In this document: piece by piece, positions 9,707 to 17,832 of the stretch | How positions within the stretch are numbered: the first letter of the stretch is position 1 | Layout of the letters: every line of letters begins with the position of its first letter | Source: Mucilaginibacter tolerans | GTDB taxonomy: Bacteria > Bacteroidota > Bacteroidia > Sphingobacteriales > Sphingobacteriaceae | Reading direction: 5' to 3' | NCBI RefSeq assembly: GCF_030519375.1 | Contig: NZ_JAUMKB010000012.1 | Coordinates: 1 to 64,000, forward strand | DNA: 64,000 nucleotides | Notes under the pieces: generated by a model | Database searches by the model: none | Seen by the model: only the letters and a program-made list of their open reading frames with translations | What the model was told of the DNA's origin: nothing | Made by a program: the position numbers and the translations under genes

Positions 9707-10315
9707 TATAAAAGAAATAAGTAAAAGTTTTATCATTTAATATTTGATAATAGATTTTAAAAAACCGTCACTGTCCCTTGTTTCAATACACCGAAACACC
9801 ATTTAAAGTGCCGGAGCATTAAAAAATCACTATGTTATAATTATATCAGGTTATACGGGTTCTGCCGCAAGCCGACAAAACTTAATTGGTACTGCATCTA
9901 ATTTAAATAGAGTGTATTGTATACACAAGCACAATTTGAAGATTTATAAATTAATTATTTTTTTACAGTTTAATTATATTCAACATCCAGAAAAATAAGA
10001 TTTATTTACAAATAGTTCAATAAATCTCACATATAATTGAAAAAATAACAACGTAAAAAAGCTGCTATACTTTAATGCAAACTTTTAAAAAGTAATAATT
10101 CTGCATTTTAATTACTACGATGCCAAAATAAATTACATTTTTTTATTGGGTGGGTGGCAAAAAAGAGATTTTATATCCAGATAATTATGTTAAAAAATCA
10201 TCATAATTATGCAGCAAAGTATCACTTGTTGATTTACAAAATTAAATGTTAACTAAACATTTAATTAGTTGGAGAAATATAAGAAAATATTGGGCCAAAA
10301 TCATTTAAACAAACT
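9707..10315. other. AT-rich intergenic region without a recognised gene
   Basis: About 600 bp between the susC leader and the beta-glucosidase terminator with no plausible coding frame. Besides the palindromic motif at 9912-9926 it contains one minus-strand match to the Bacteroidota -7 element (CAAAATTA read on plus at 10237-10244), without a good -33 partner. I see no riboswitch or RNA gene in it. Confidence 0.5.
9912..9926. promoter_or_regulatory. Palindromic operator-like motif upstream of susC
   Basis: GTGTATTGTATACAC, a perfect palindrome with 6-bp arms and a 3-bp centre. It matches 12 of 15 positions of GTGTATTTTGAACAC at 12877-12891, between the beta-glucosidase and the Nudix regulator. 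The shared core GTGTATTnTnnACAC suggests one regulator for both loci; this is inference from two sites. Confidence 0.35.
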
Positions 10316-10351
10316 AAAAGGCCGGAATTGTTTAAATAATCCCAGCCTTTT
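10316..10351 (-). terminator. Hairpin terminator after the beta-glucosidase gene
   Basis: A 14-bp imperfect stem: AAAAGGCCGGAATT pairs with AATCCCAGCCTTTT with two mismatches around an 8-nt loop. The A- and T-rich flanks make it usable in both directions; on the minus strand it lies about 70 nt after the GH3 stop codon. Confidence 0.6.
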
Positions 10352-10422
10352 ACACTTTATTAAACCTTTTATATTTTTCTTAAATTTTCATTGAAAACGG
10401 ACAAAATAATATCATTAAATTT

Positions 10423-12729
10423 TCACTTTGACCAATGCACTGATGCCGATTGTACGTCGCTTGAATTAGTGCCAATTTGGATTATAAATTCGCCCGGCTC
10501 CCAGTCATATTTCAGCCTGGTATTGTAAAATTTCAAATCGTTGGCAGTGATATCAAAAGACACCTCTTTTTGCTCTCCTGCTTTAAGTGATATCTTCTTA
10601 AAATGTTTCAACTCTTTAACCGAACGGCTTATACTTGCAACGGGGTCGCTTACGTATAATTGCACTATTTCCTCTCCATCTATATTCCCGCTATTGGTTA
10701 CTGTAACAGTAGCTTTTAGTGTTTGATTACCTTTCAAACTGCTTTTGCTCAGTTTTACATCACTATATTTAAAGGTAGTATAGCTCAATCCATAGCCAAA
10801 CGGGTATAATGGTGCGTTGGAAACATCTATGTAATCTGATTTGAACTTAGCCGGCCCTTTATCATCAAACGGACGACCGGTATTTTTGTGATTATAATAT
10901 ATAGGTACTTGCCCCACATTTTTAGGGAATGTTACCGTAATCTTACCAGATGGGTTATAATTACCAAACAACACATCAGCAATGGCATTGCCCGCTTCTG
11001 TTCCTGGCGCCCAAACATCCAGGATAGCGTTTGCATGCTGATCTTCCCAGGGTAAAGTAAGCGGACGGCCATTAAACAATACCAATACAATTGGTTTTCC
11101 GGTTTTGAAAAGTGCTTTTAACAGTTCCTTTTGCGTTTCTGGTATGTTGATATCAGAACGACTGGCAGACTCTCCGGACATATTTGCCGATTCTCCTACT
11201 ACTGCTACAACCACATCAGCTTTGTTTGCAGTTTCAACGGCTTCATCAATCATTTGCTGAGCGGGGCGGTTATCCCTCTCCTGCTTCATACCGAAAAACC
11301 AGGCACGGGCATTTAATAAGGAGTCATCCGTAATATTGGATCCCCGGGCATATAATACGTTAACACCAGAACCGGCCACTTTCTTCACACCGTCAATCAC
11401 ACTTACCGATTTCTTTGGATCACCTGCTATTACCCAGGTACCCAGCATTTCCGATTGATTGTCAGCCAGCGGACCGATCAAGGCAATAGTTCCCGACTTT
11501 TTCAATGGCAATATCTGAGCCTTGTTCTTTAACAATACGAAAGAGTGCTCAGCAACTTCCCTTGCAGCGAGGCGGTTAGCTTCGGTCAATTCTGTTTTCG
11601 CCTCTACCTCGGAATTGATTGACTTATAAGGATTGTCAAACAGTCCCAATTTATATTTGGCCTCCAGCACCCTGCGGCAAGCCTGATCTATCTCCTGCTG
11701 TGTTACTTTTTTCTCTTTTAATGATTTCTTTAAGGTTTTTAAAAAACCTTCGCCCACCATATCCATATCCAGGCCGGCTTTTAATGCTAATGCTGATACC
11801 GTTTGCAAATCACCTAAACCATGGGCCGACAATTCGTTAACAGCAGTATAATCTGACACAACAAACCCTTTAAAGCCCCACTGCTTGCGTAACAGATCTG
11901 TCAGCAACCATTGATTTGCAGTTGCCGGAACACCATTAATAGTATTGAATGAACTCATGAAGCTTCCCGCACCCGCATCCACAGCTGCTTTATATGGCGG
12001 CAGGTAATCCTGGTACATTTTTATCGCGCTCATATCAACCGTATTATATTCACGCCCGGCCTCAGCACCACCATATAATGCAAAGTGCTTTACACAGGCC
12101 ATCACCGCATCGCTATTTTTCATATTGGTACCCTGATAGCCTCTCACCATTGCTTTGGCGATCATCGAACCCAGATAAGGGTCCTCACCCGAACCTTCTG
12201 AAATACGGCCCCAGCGAGGGTCGCGTGCAATATCTACCATTGGTGAAAAAACCCAGTTGATGCCTTCGCCTGTTGCTTCACTCGCTGCAATTTTAGCAGA
12301 ACGTTCGATTAAGCCCATATCCCACGTTGCAGACATACCTAACGGGATCGGGAAAATAGTACGGTGACCGTGTATCACATCAAGCCCAAATATTAAAGGT
12401 ATATGCAAACGTGAATTTTTTACCGCAAGTTCCTGCGCCTTACCGATATAGTCGGTGCCGTAAACACCAAATATTCCTCCAATTTCTCCTTTTTTTATCC
12501 CCTCCTCGACACCTTTATTTACTACTGAACCAGTAAGCGCCCGGCCGCTGGTTACCAGGTTAAGCTGACCTATTTTTTCATCAAGGGTCATCTTCGCCAT
12601 CAGTTGTTTCACAAAAGCATCCATTTTGGCATCGCCACTGCTACCTTGAGCCATAGCCATGACAGGCGATATCAATGCAGATATTACTGCGATCTTCCGG
12701 AATACCCGGTGTAAGAAATATTTTTTCAT
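10423..12729 (-). CDS. bglX: Periplasmic beta-glucosidase, glycoside hydrolase family 3
   Basis: 768 residues, full length for BglX-type enzymes. A signal peptide (to about residue 27, ALISPVMAMAQ) directs it to the periplasm. The GH3 N-terminal domain contains the K-H pair in ACVKHFALYG (214-215) and the nucleophile Asp293 in GFVVSDYTAV. The alpha/beta sandwich follows from about 395 (AEHSFVLLKNKAQILPLKK), and a fibronectin-III-like domain closes the protein (EEIVQLYVSDPVAS onward). It would release glucose or similar residues from the non-reducing end of beta-linked oligosaccharides. It is divergent from the Nudix-type regulator, with a 216-bp shared spacer carrying promoters and a palindrome, so that regulator is its probable controller. 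It may serve the neighbouring SusC/D importer, but is not in that operon. Confidence 0.95.
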   Translation of the reverse strand: MKKYFLHRVFRKIAVISALISPVMAMAQGSSGDAKMDAFVKQLMAKMTLDEKIGQLNLVTSGRALTGSVVNKGVEEGIKKGEIGGIFGVYGTDYIGKAQELAVKNSRLHIPLIFGLDVIHGHRTIFPIPLGMSATWDMGLIERSAKIAASEATGEGINWVFSPMVDIARDPRWGRISEGSGEDPYLGSMIAKAMVRGYQGTNMKNSDAVMACVKHFALYGGAEAGREYNTVDMSAIKMYQDYLPPYKAAVDAGAGSFMSSFNTINGVPATANQWLLTDLLRKQWGFKGFVVSDYTAVNELSAHGLGDLQTVSALALKAGLDMDMVGEGFLKTLKKSLKEKKVTQQEIDQACRRVLEAKYKLGLFDNPYKSINSEVEAKTELTEANRLAAREVAEHSFVLLKNKAQILPLKKSGTIALIGPLADNQSEMLGTWVIAGDPKKSVSVIDGVKKVAGSGVNVLYARGSNITDDSLLNARAWFFGMKQERDNRPAQQMIDEAVETANKADVVVAVVGESANMSGESASRSDINIPETQKELLKALFKTGKPIVLVLFNGRPLTLPWEDQHANAILDVWAPGTEAGNAIADVLFGNYNPSGKITVTFPKNVGQVPIYYNHKNTGRPFDDKGPAKFKSDYIDVSNAPLYPFGYGLSYTTFKYSDVKLSKSSLKGNQTLKATVTVTNSGNIDGEEIVQLYVSDPVASISRSVKELKHFKKISLKAGEQKEVSFDITANDLKFYNTRLKYDWEPGEFIIQIGTNSSDVQSASVHWSK

Positions 12730-12788
12730 TTTAATTGAATGAAAACAGGTTTAAACTGGCGTTGGAACTTGTATAAATAATATCTTTA

Positions 12789-12796
12789 CAAAGTTA
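12789..12796 (-). promoter_or_regulatory. Candidate -7 element for the beta-glucosidase gene
   Basis: On the minus strand this reads TAACTTTG, a match to the Bacteroidota TAnnTTTG element, 60 nt upstream of the bglX start. A convincing -33 TTG at the right spacing is not visible. Confidence 0.4.
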
Positions 12797-12876
12797 AACC
12801 ATTATAAAACTGGTTCTGATATTTAATAAATTCAAGTTCAATAATTGGTTGTTGCACCTTTGCTTCAAAGAGCTTG

Positions 12877-12891
12877 GTGTATTTTGAACAC
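12877..12891. promoter_or_regulatory. Operator-like motif between beta-glucosidase and Nudix regulator genes
   Basis: GTGTATTTTGAACAC has 4-bp inverted ends GTGT/ACAC and matches the susC-upstream palindrome at 9912-9926 at 12 of 15 positions. It lies about 33 bp upstream of the regulator's -7 element, a suitable place for autoregulation and for control of the divergent bglX. Inference only. Confidence 0.35.
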
Positions 12892-12923
12892 AATAGTATT
12901 TATTATAATTCAGATAATCAAAG

Positions 12924-12931
12924 TATTTTTG
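12924..12931 (+). promoter_or_regulatory. -7 element for the Nudix regulator gene
   Basis: TATTTTTG matches TAnnTTTG and ends 14 bp before the ATG at 12946, implying a very short leader. No TTG is seen at the -33 spacing. Confidence 0.45.
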
Positions 12932-12945
12932 CACAATAACTTAAA

Positions 12946-13707
12946 ATGTTTAATAAACAGGAGCTTATAGATTTTTGTGAAACAGCACGCAGCAATTATC
13001 TCGATCACATCTCGATTGACTGTGTAGTATTCGGGTTTCACGAAGGACAATTAAAAGTTTTGGGGCTTAAAATAAAAAATGAAGCGTCCTGGTATTTACC
13101 TGGCGGTTTTGTAATGAAAGACGAGCCCATCGAAATGGCTGCCAACCGCATCCTGAAAGAGCGTACCGGACTGGACGAAATATTTTTACAACAATTCCGC
13201 GTGTTTGGCGACCCCGACCGTGCAAGGCCGCACCATGATATGTATAAAGATATGCTGCCACCGGAAGAGAACTGGTTTTCCATGCGGTTTTTAACTATCG
13301 GCTATTATGCTTTGGTTGATTTTGTTCATGTAAACCCCACACCTGATGGCCACTCCGAGAGCTGTACCTGGTATGACCTGACCGATCTGCCTGATTTTAA
13401 ACTCGACCATGCCCAGATCATCAAATCTGCTTTGGATACTTTACGCCTTCAGCTAAACTATCAGCCTATCGGCTACAACCTGATGCCAAAGGAATTTACC
13501 ATGCCGGAGTTACAAAAGCTGTACGAAACCATCCTGGATAAAAAACTCGATCGCCGGAATTTTCAGCGCCGTATGCTGGGCTTTGGTATCCTGAACCGCT
13601 CTGAGCAGCCACGAAAAGGTGGGGCACATAAAGCGCCCTACCTTTATTCATTTGATCTGAAGAATTATCAAAACGCCCTGAAAGAAGGTTTAAAAGGTGG
13701 ATGGTGA
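12946..13707 (+). CDS. Nudix-domain transcriptional regulator (NrtR/AraR type)
   Basis: 253 residues: an N-terminal Nudix fold (about 20-165) followed by a winged-helix region (about 175-245, FTMPELQKLYETILDKKLDR then NFQRRMLGFGILNRSEQPR). This architecture is typical of the NrtR/AraR family of sugar- or nucleotide-sensing repressors in Bacteroidota. The Nudix box at about 54-76 (GFVMKDEPIEMAANRILKER) keeps the glycine, the first glutamate and the arginine, but the REuxEE core reads RILKER. Two of its three acidic residues are lost, so hydrolase activity is unlikely and a sensor role is favoured. It is divergent from bglX, which is its probable target; a palindrome in the spacer and upstream of susC may be its operator. 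Confidence 0.82.
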   Translation: MFNKQELIDFCETARSNYLDHISIDCVVFGFHEGQLKVLGLKIKNEASWYLPGGFVMKDEPIEMAANRILKERTGLDEIFLQQFRVFGDPDRARPHHDMYKDMLPPEENWFSMRFLTIGYYALVDFVHVNPTPDGHSESCTWYDLTDLPDFKLDHAQIIKSALDTLRLQLNYQPIGYNLMPKEFTMPELQKLYETILDKKLDRRNFQRRMLGFGILNRSEQPRKGGAHKAPYLYSFDLKNYQNALKEGLKGGW

Positions 13708-13779
13708 AGTTGATTTTATATTGCCGATACTTCATCCTTAATTTTCAAATCGCAATTCGTAATTCTAAAATCGTAAATA

Positions 13780-14160
13780 TTACGCGTTTGAATGCAACGC
13801 TACTGCATTGCCCTCAGTATCGATAAAGAATGCCATATAACCTATTTCATCGCTGATCTTCCCTTTGGGCATAGTTATTTTGCCGCCGGCCGCTTCTACT
13901 TTTGATAACGCCACATCCAGATTGGGGTTGCCGTTAAAATAGATCTTCACACCGTCGGCGCTTGGTTTGTGCATGTCACTTTGCACTAATCCGCCTGAAA
14001 GTTTACCGTTCATTTCAAAGGGGAAAAATGCCATTTTCATACCCATCATTTCCTGTTCTTCCATGGTAATTGAAAAAATAGTCTCATAAAATTTTTTAGC
14101 TCTTTTGATGTCGCTTACTGATATCTCAAACCAGTTGAGGATGTTTACTGAAGAATCCAT
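13780..14160 (-). CDS. VOC (glyoxalase/bleomycin-resistance fold) family protein
   Basis: 126 residues forming two beta-alpha-beta-beta-beta modules of the vicinal oxygen chelate fold (VNILNWFEISVSDIKRAKKF at the start, MAFFIDTEGNAVALHSN at the end). Members bind a metal and act as lyases, dioxygenases or drug-binding proteins; substrate is not predictable. It stands alone, convergent with the Nudix gene. A minus-strand TAGGTTTG (14257-14264) about 100 bp upstream fits a -7 element, though no -33 partner is evident. Confidence 0.85.
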   Translation of the reverse strand: MDSSVNILNWFEISVSDIKRAKKFYETIFSITMEEQEMMGMKMAFFPFEMNGKLSGGLVQSDMHKPSADGVKIYFNGNPNLDVALSKVEAAGGKITMPKGKISDEIGYMAFFIDTEGNAVALHSNA

Positions 14161-14312
14161 AGTGATTTTATTTTTTGGGTGAACCTGATTAAATTATTAA
14201 GCCCTTATTAAGTCAGCATTTAATATTTAAGGTGTATTTCAGTGCTTTTTCTAAAGCAAACCTAAGTCGATTTTGGAAAGCATGGGGTGGGTAAATACGA
14301 CAACTTTAGGGG

Positions 14313-14343
14313 TTGATTGCGCCAATCTGCTGACTTAACTTTG
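14313..14343 (+). promoter_or_regulatory. Bacteroidota promoter of the GlxA-type regulator gene
   Basis: TTG at 14313-14315, a 20-nt spacer, then TAACTTTG at 14336-14343: both elements and spacing match the Bacteroidota housekeeping consensus. The start codon follows 25 bp later at 14369. Confidence 0.75.
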
Positions 14344-14368
14344 TTTATCAATTATACATACCAGCATT

Positions 14369-15355
14369 ATGAAACATGTATCCATAATTATACCGCAAGG
14401 GCCCATTATACTTAGCAGCGTAATAGGCACCTATAAAGTGTTCTCTTTCGTAAATAGCTTTATGGAAATGAGGGGCAAAAAGCCGGTTTTTGATATTCAC
14501 CTGGTGGGTTTGAGTAAAGAAACGGATTTGTATGGAGGTTTATTTGCCGTTCGGCCTGATTCGTTAGTAAGCGAGATAAAAAAGACCGACCTGATTATGA
14601 TCCCCGCCTTTTATGGCAACCCGATGGAAGGCATTGAGCGAAACCAGGATTTTGTCCCCTGGATTGTAGACCAATACAAACATGGGGCCGAAGTGGCCAG
14701 TTTGTGTACTGGTGCTTTTCTACTCGCATCCACCAATTTGCTTAAAGGTAAAACCTGCACCACGCACTGGATGGCTGCTGACATATTCAGGCAGGCATTT
14801 CCCAATATTAAACTCATGCCCGAAAAGCTGATCATTGATGAACTTGGCATTTATTCGAGCGGTGGCGCCTACTCTTTCCTTAACCTGGTGATATACCTGG
14901 TAGAGAAATATTGTGGCAGGGATGTAGCTGTCCATTGTTCAAAAGTGATGGAGATTGAAATCGACCGCGAAAGCCAGTCGCCGTTTGTCATATTCAGTGG
15001 TCAAAAAGAGCACCAGGATGAACCGATCAAAAAAGCGCAGATTTATATTGAACGCAATGTAGGCACCAAGATCTCTGTTGATCAGCTATCTGAAATGTTT
15101 TCCATCAGCAGGCGCAATTTTGAGCGTCGCTTCAAAAAAGCAACCGCCAATACGCCTGTTGAATATCTTCAGCGCGTCAAGATCGAGGCCGCCAAGAAAA
15201 GCCTGGAATCGGGCAGGGAGAATGTAAACGAAGTGATGTATTCGGTAGGCTATTCTGATAACAAAGCCTTCCGCAACATATTTAAGAAGATTACAGGACT
15301 ATCTCCATTGGAGTACCGCAATAAATATAATCGTGAAATGGCGGTGGCCGTTTAA
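14369..15355 (+). CDS. GlxA family transcriptional regulator (DJ-1/PfpI plus AraC HTH)
   Basis: 328 residues. The N-terminal part (4-190) is a DJ-1/PfpI class I glutamine-amidotransferase-like sensor, with Cys in EVASLCTGAFLLA at the nucleophile-elbow position. The C-terminal part (about 228-325) is an AraC-type double HTH (VDQLSEMFSISRRNFERRFK and NEVMYSVGYSDNKAFRNIFK). Such proteins activate or repress catabolic and stress genes on binding a small molecule. It is preceded by a near-consensus promoter and followed by a hairpin terminator, so it is monocistronic. The target may be the divergent VOC gene, but nothing proves it. Confidence 0.92.
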   Translation: MKHVSIIIPQGPIILSSVIGTYKVFSFVNSFMEMRGKKPVFDIHLVGLSKETDLYGGLFAVRPDSLVSEIKKTDLIMIPAFYGNPMEGIERNQDFVPWIVDQYKHGAEVASLCTGAFLLASTNLLKGKTCTTHWMAADIFRQAFPNIKLMPEKLIIDELGIYSSGGAYSFLNLVIYLVEKYCGRDVAVHCSKVMEIEIDRESQSPFVIFSGQKEHQDEPIKKAQIYIERNVGTKISVDQLSEMFSISRRNFERRFKKATANTPVEYLQRVKIEAAKKSLESGRENVNEVMYSVGYSDNKAFRNIFKKITGLSPLEYRNKYNREMAVAV

Positions 15356-15371
15356 TCACACCTATATAGAA

Positions 15372-15397
15372 AAGCCCTCTCCAGCAGGAAAGGGCTT
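15372..15397. terminator. Bidirectional terminator between convergent genes
   Basis: Stem AAGCCCT (15372-15378) with AGGGCTT (15391-15397), extended inwards by TCC/GGA after one mismatch, loop AGCA. It lies 17 bp after the GlxA-type regulator stop and 25 bp after the stop of the convergent lipoprotein gene. Confidence 0.75.
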
Positions 15398-15421
15398 AAT
15401 AAATCTACCTATTCATAAAAC

Positions 15422-15910
15422 TTATTGAGGTTTTGTATGCTGAAGAATATCGCAACGATATATTTCGTTGGTTGGCACCAGAGTAATCTCAGGCCTCGAC
15501 CCGGATGCAGCAGCTTCAACATCGGTGTCACTTAAAAATTGGTGCGGCGTAAATCCGCTGTTAAATACAATGTCCACCTCCTGCCATACCGGGTTATAAC
15601 CGTCAGCCTGTATTGCATTGGTAACTGTAATAAATCCATCTGCTTCATAAAGGATATTTATCGATTTGTTATGAGCCAATAAGCTTGATGCCGGCTTATC
15701 GGTAAATGGTTTTAAATTCATCATAAACAATTGTCCATCGTAATAAATGTTTTCTACCCCTCCAATGCCATTAGGGTTTGACGTTAGTGTGTTTTTCGAA
15801 TTAACACCCATGTTTGTTTTAAAATTTGTTGCAGCGGGGGCAACACCGGTTTTGTTGCAGGCGGCAAGCAAAATGACGCCTGCTAGTGCCAGATTAAATA
15901 TAGTTTTCAT
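15422..15910 (-). CDS. Hypothetical lipoprotein
   Basis: 162 residues with a clear lipoprotein signal (MKTIFNLALAGVILLAAC, Cys18). No domain recognised. The mature part is soluble, with repeated short beta-prone stretches (GQLFMMNLKPF, INILYEADGFITVTNAIQ) and mentions no catalytic motif. It is monocistronic, flanked by a shared terminator downstream and a hairpin about 120 bp upstream of its start. Function unknown. Confidence 0.75.
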   Translation of the reverse strand: MKTIFNLALAGVILLAACNKTGVAPAATNFKTNMGVNSKNTLTSNPNGIGGVENIYYDGQLFMMNLKPFTDKPASSLLAHNKSINILYEADGFITVTNAIQADGYNPVWQEVDIVFNSGFTPHQFLSDTDVEAAASGSRPEITLVPTNEIYRCDILQHTKPQ

Positions 15911-16028
15911 GTTTTAAAGATTTTCATAACTGGGGTCACGTATATCTACTATTGGTGTATGGTCTGAAAAAACAATAAAAACAATAGGGCTCAGGCACGA
16001 TAAAAAGCTTTAGGCAGGAAAAAGCACA

Positions 16029-16045
16029 AGCACTTTGTAAGTGCT
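16029..16045 (-). terminator. Hairpin downstream of the alpha/beta hydrolase gene
   Basis: Perfect stem AGCACTT/AAGTGCT with a 3-nt loop, about 90 nt after the hydrolase stop. On the minus strand it is followed by TGTGC and then five T, a plausible but not ideal terminator. Confidence 0.5.
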
Positions 16046-16133
16046 ACGCAAAAGAAAATCAATACGTTGCCCGTGTAAATAAAATATTTACAAAAAATCA
16101 ATGATGAGAATTATTGACTTAAGATAGGAGCTT

Positions 16134-17096
16134 TTATTTACTCAAAAAGAAGTCTGACAATCCTTTTTTTACCTGCTCAGTTTGCTCCTGCACTATCCAA
16201 TGTCCAGCTCCTTTAATAATTACTTCTTTTACATTCGTTGCAACCAGCCTGCAATGTTCAGCGAGGAAGGCACCGCCATGGTCTGATCCCATTGCAAGCA
16301 ATGGCATCGGCAGCTTTTTCTTCATAAACTCCTGATTATCCTTGGCGTCCTGGTCAAAAGCAGCAAACCAATGGAAACTCCCAGTGGTAGCCCCCGGTAC
16401 AGAATATGCCCTGATAAATTCATTCCGTTCAGTTTCAGTAAAAGCATTTTTCACATAACCCACAACTGGCCAAAAGCTGGTAAGAAATAACCCGGCTTTA
16501 CCGGCAACTATCTCGCCCGAATTGGGCATACCGAAAAAACCAAACCACCATGCATGTGCACGAACTTCGCTCCATACCGGTTCAACGCCTGGCAACAGTG
16601 CGTCCATTAATGCAAGTTTCTTTACTTCATCCGGGAATTGTGCAGCATAGGCATAGGCTACCATTAGCCCGATATCATGACCTGCAAGGTTAATTTGTTT
16701 ATATCCCAACTTCTTCATCAATTCATGAAGGTCTTTGGCCATTGTTTTTTTATCATACCCTCCGGTCGGTTTACCTGACTCACCAAGTCCACGCAGATCC
16801 GGTGCTACTATGGTAAAGTGCTTGGATAACTCAGGTAGAAGCCGGTTCCACATAAACCAGTTTTGTCCAAATCCATGTATTAACAATAGCGGCACACCCT
16901 TCCCCCCTGTTACATAATGAATTTTCACCCCGTTCACCATTGCATATTGGTGCTTAAATCCGGATGGCGGCGAAGCAGGTTTAATGGTTTGTGCCTGTTT
17001 TTGAATTAATGGCAACGACCTTGCATTCCCATTAGATAATAAGTTTGCAAATAGTAATAATGTGGTAAGACGAAGGATTTTGGCGGATGTTTTCAT
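16134..17096 (-). CDS. Alpha/beta hydrolase, epoxide hydrolase/dehalogenase-like, exported
   Basis: 320 residues. A hydrophobic N-terminus (TTLLLFANLL) suggests export. The fold shows the oxyanion HGFGQNW (74-80), VAPDLRGLGES, and the nucleophile elbow GHDIG. The nucleophile position is Asp141, as in epoxide hydrolases and haloalkane dehalogenases rather than Ser esterases. The catalytic His is in GAGHWIVQEQ near 301. Likely hydrolyses an epoxide, halide or ester; substrate unknown. Monocistronic or loosely followed by a hairpin terminator. Confidence 0.87.
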   Translation of the reverse strand: MKTSAKILRLTTLLLFANLLSNGNARSLPLIQKQAQTIKPASPPSGFKHQYAMVNGVKIHYVTGGKGVPLLLIHGFGQNWFMWNRLLPELSKHFTIVAPDLRGLGESGKPTGGYDKKTMAKDLHELMKKLGYKQINLAGHDIGLMVAYAYAAQFPDEVKKLALMDALLPGVEPVWSEVRAHAWWFGFFGMPNSGEIVAGKAGLFLTSFWPVVGYVKNAFTETERNEFIRAYSVPGATTGSFHWFAAFDQDAKDNQEFMKKKLPMPLLAMGSDHGGAFLAEHCRLVATNVKEVIIKGAGHWIVQEQTEQVKKGLSDFFLSK

Positions 17097-17210
17097 GTTT
17101 CGATGGTTTTAAGGTCAAATAGTAAATGATATGGAAATATACTGATAAGAAGTCCTATTTACCAAGCACCATCATTTAACTATTCAGTCCGCCCGGAACC
17201 GTGCAAAGCC

Positions 17211-17591
17211 CTATACTGTTGGATAAACGTATGCAGTTGCTTCTTCCTTCATTTTTATTGGGCGCACCTCTATCCTCGCTGTCGTAGTGTATTCAAATTC
17301 AGGATTCCCTTTTGCGATAGCAATGGCCTGATCGAGATCGTTTGCCCTGATGTGATAATAGCCAACTATCACTTCTTTATTTTCGCGATAAGGTGCTTTT
17401 TCCCAATGCCCGTCACGGCCCGAAACCATTACCCCTTCCCGCACCAAAGGTTGTGCACTGATCAGTTGATCATTTCCTTTTAGGTTTTCGATATAAACCC
17501 TGCAGGCGTTCAGAAATTCCTTTTCCCGATCTGGGGTAAAAGCCAGTTTACTATCGGCATCATTATGTATCAGCAACATGAACTCTTTCAT
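17211..17591 (-). CDS. YciI/DGPF family protein
   Basis: 126 residues with the YCII-related dimeric alpha/beta fold: MKEFMLLIHND at the start, a central REGVMVSGRDG, then VGYYHIRANDLDQAIAIAKG and a beta-rich C-terminus ending in RIEVRPI. This DGPF-type family often lies beside ECF sigma factor genes, but no sigma factor is seen here. Function unknown. The gene stands between an alpha/beta hydrolase and a divergent M1 peptidase. Confidence 0.83.
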   Translation of the reverse strand: MKEFMLLIHNDADSKLAFTPDREKEFLNACRVYIENLKGNDQLISAQPLVREGVMVSGRDGHWEKAPYRENKEVIVGYYHIRANDLDQAIAIAKGNPEFEYTTTARIEVRPIKMKEEATAYVYPTV

Positions 17592-17832
17592 AACTATAAA
17601 TTTTAATCAACAGATGAATGGAGAGAGGCTTAGAGTAGTAATTAAAATTACGGGTAATTTTTTTATAAAACCTATTGATTTTTTGCACATGTAGTTTTAC
17701 CCACCTGTCGTAGCTACGCTCGGCATCTGTCCCGAGCCTGAGGGAGAGAATTTTTCAGACAACTCCTGCCCTGAATTCAGCAGAGGCCGAGAAGGGTATA
17801 AAACATTCACCTATTTTTCCTATTCTTGTTTA
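17592..17832. other. Intergenic region without a recognised gene
   Basis: A 241-bp divergent spacer. TATTCTTG at 17821-17828 resembles a -7 element (one mismatch) but lies only 4 bp before the M1 start. Otherwise nothing is recognised. Confidence 0.4.

Noticed and set aside
9707..10315. A riboswitch or small gene in the long susC upstream region
   Set aside because: No conserved aptamer core and no frame with a plausible start was seen; only short repeats and one -7-like sequence.
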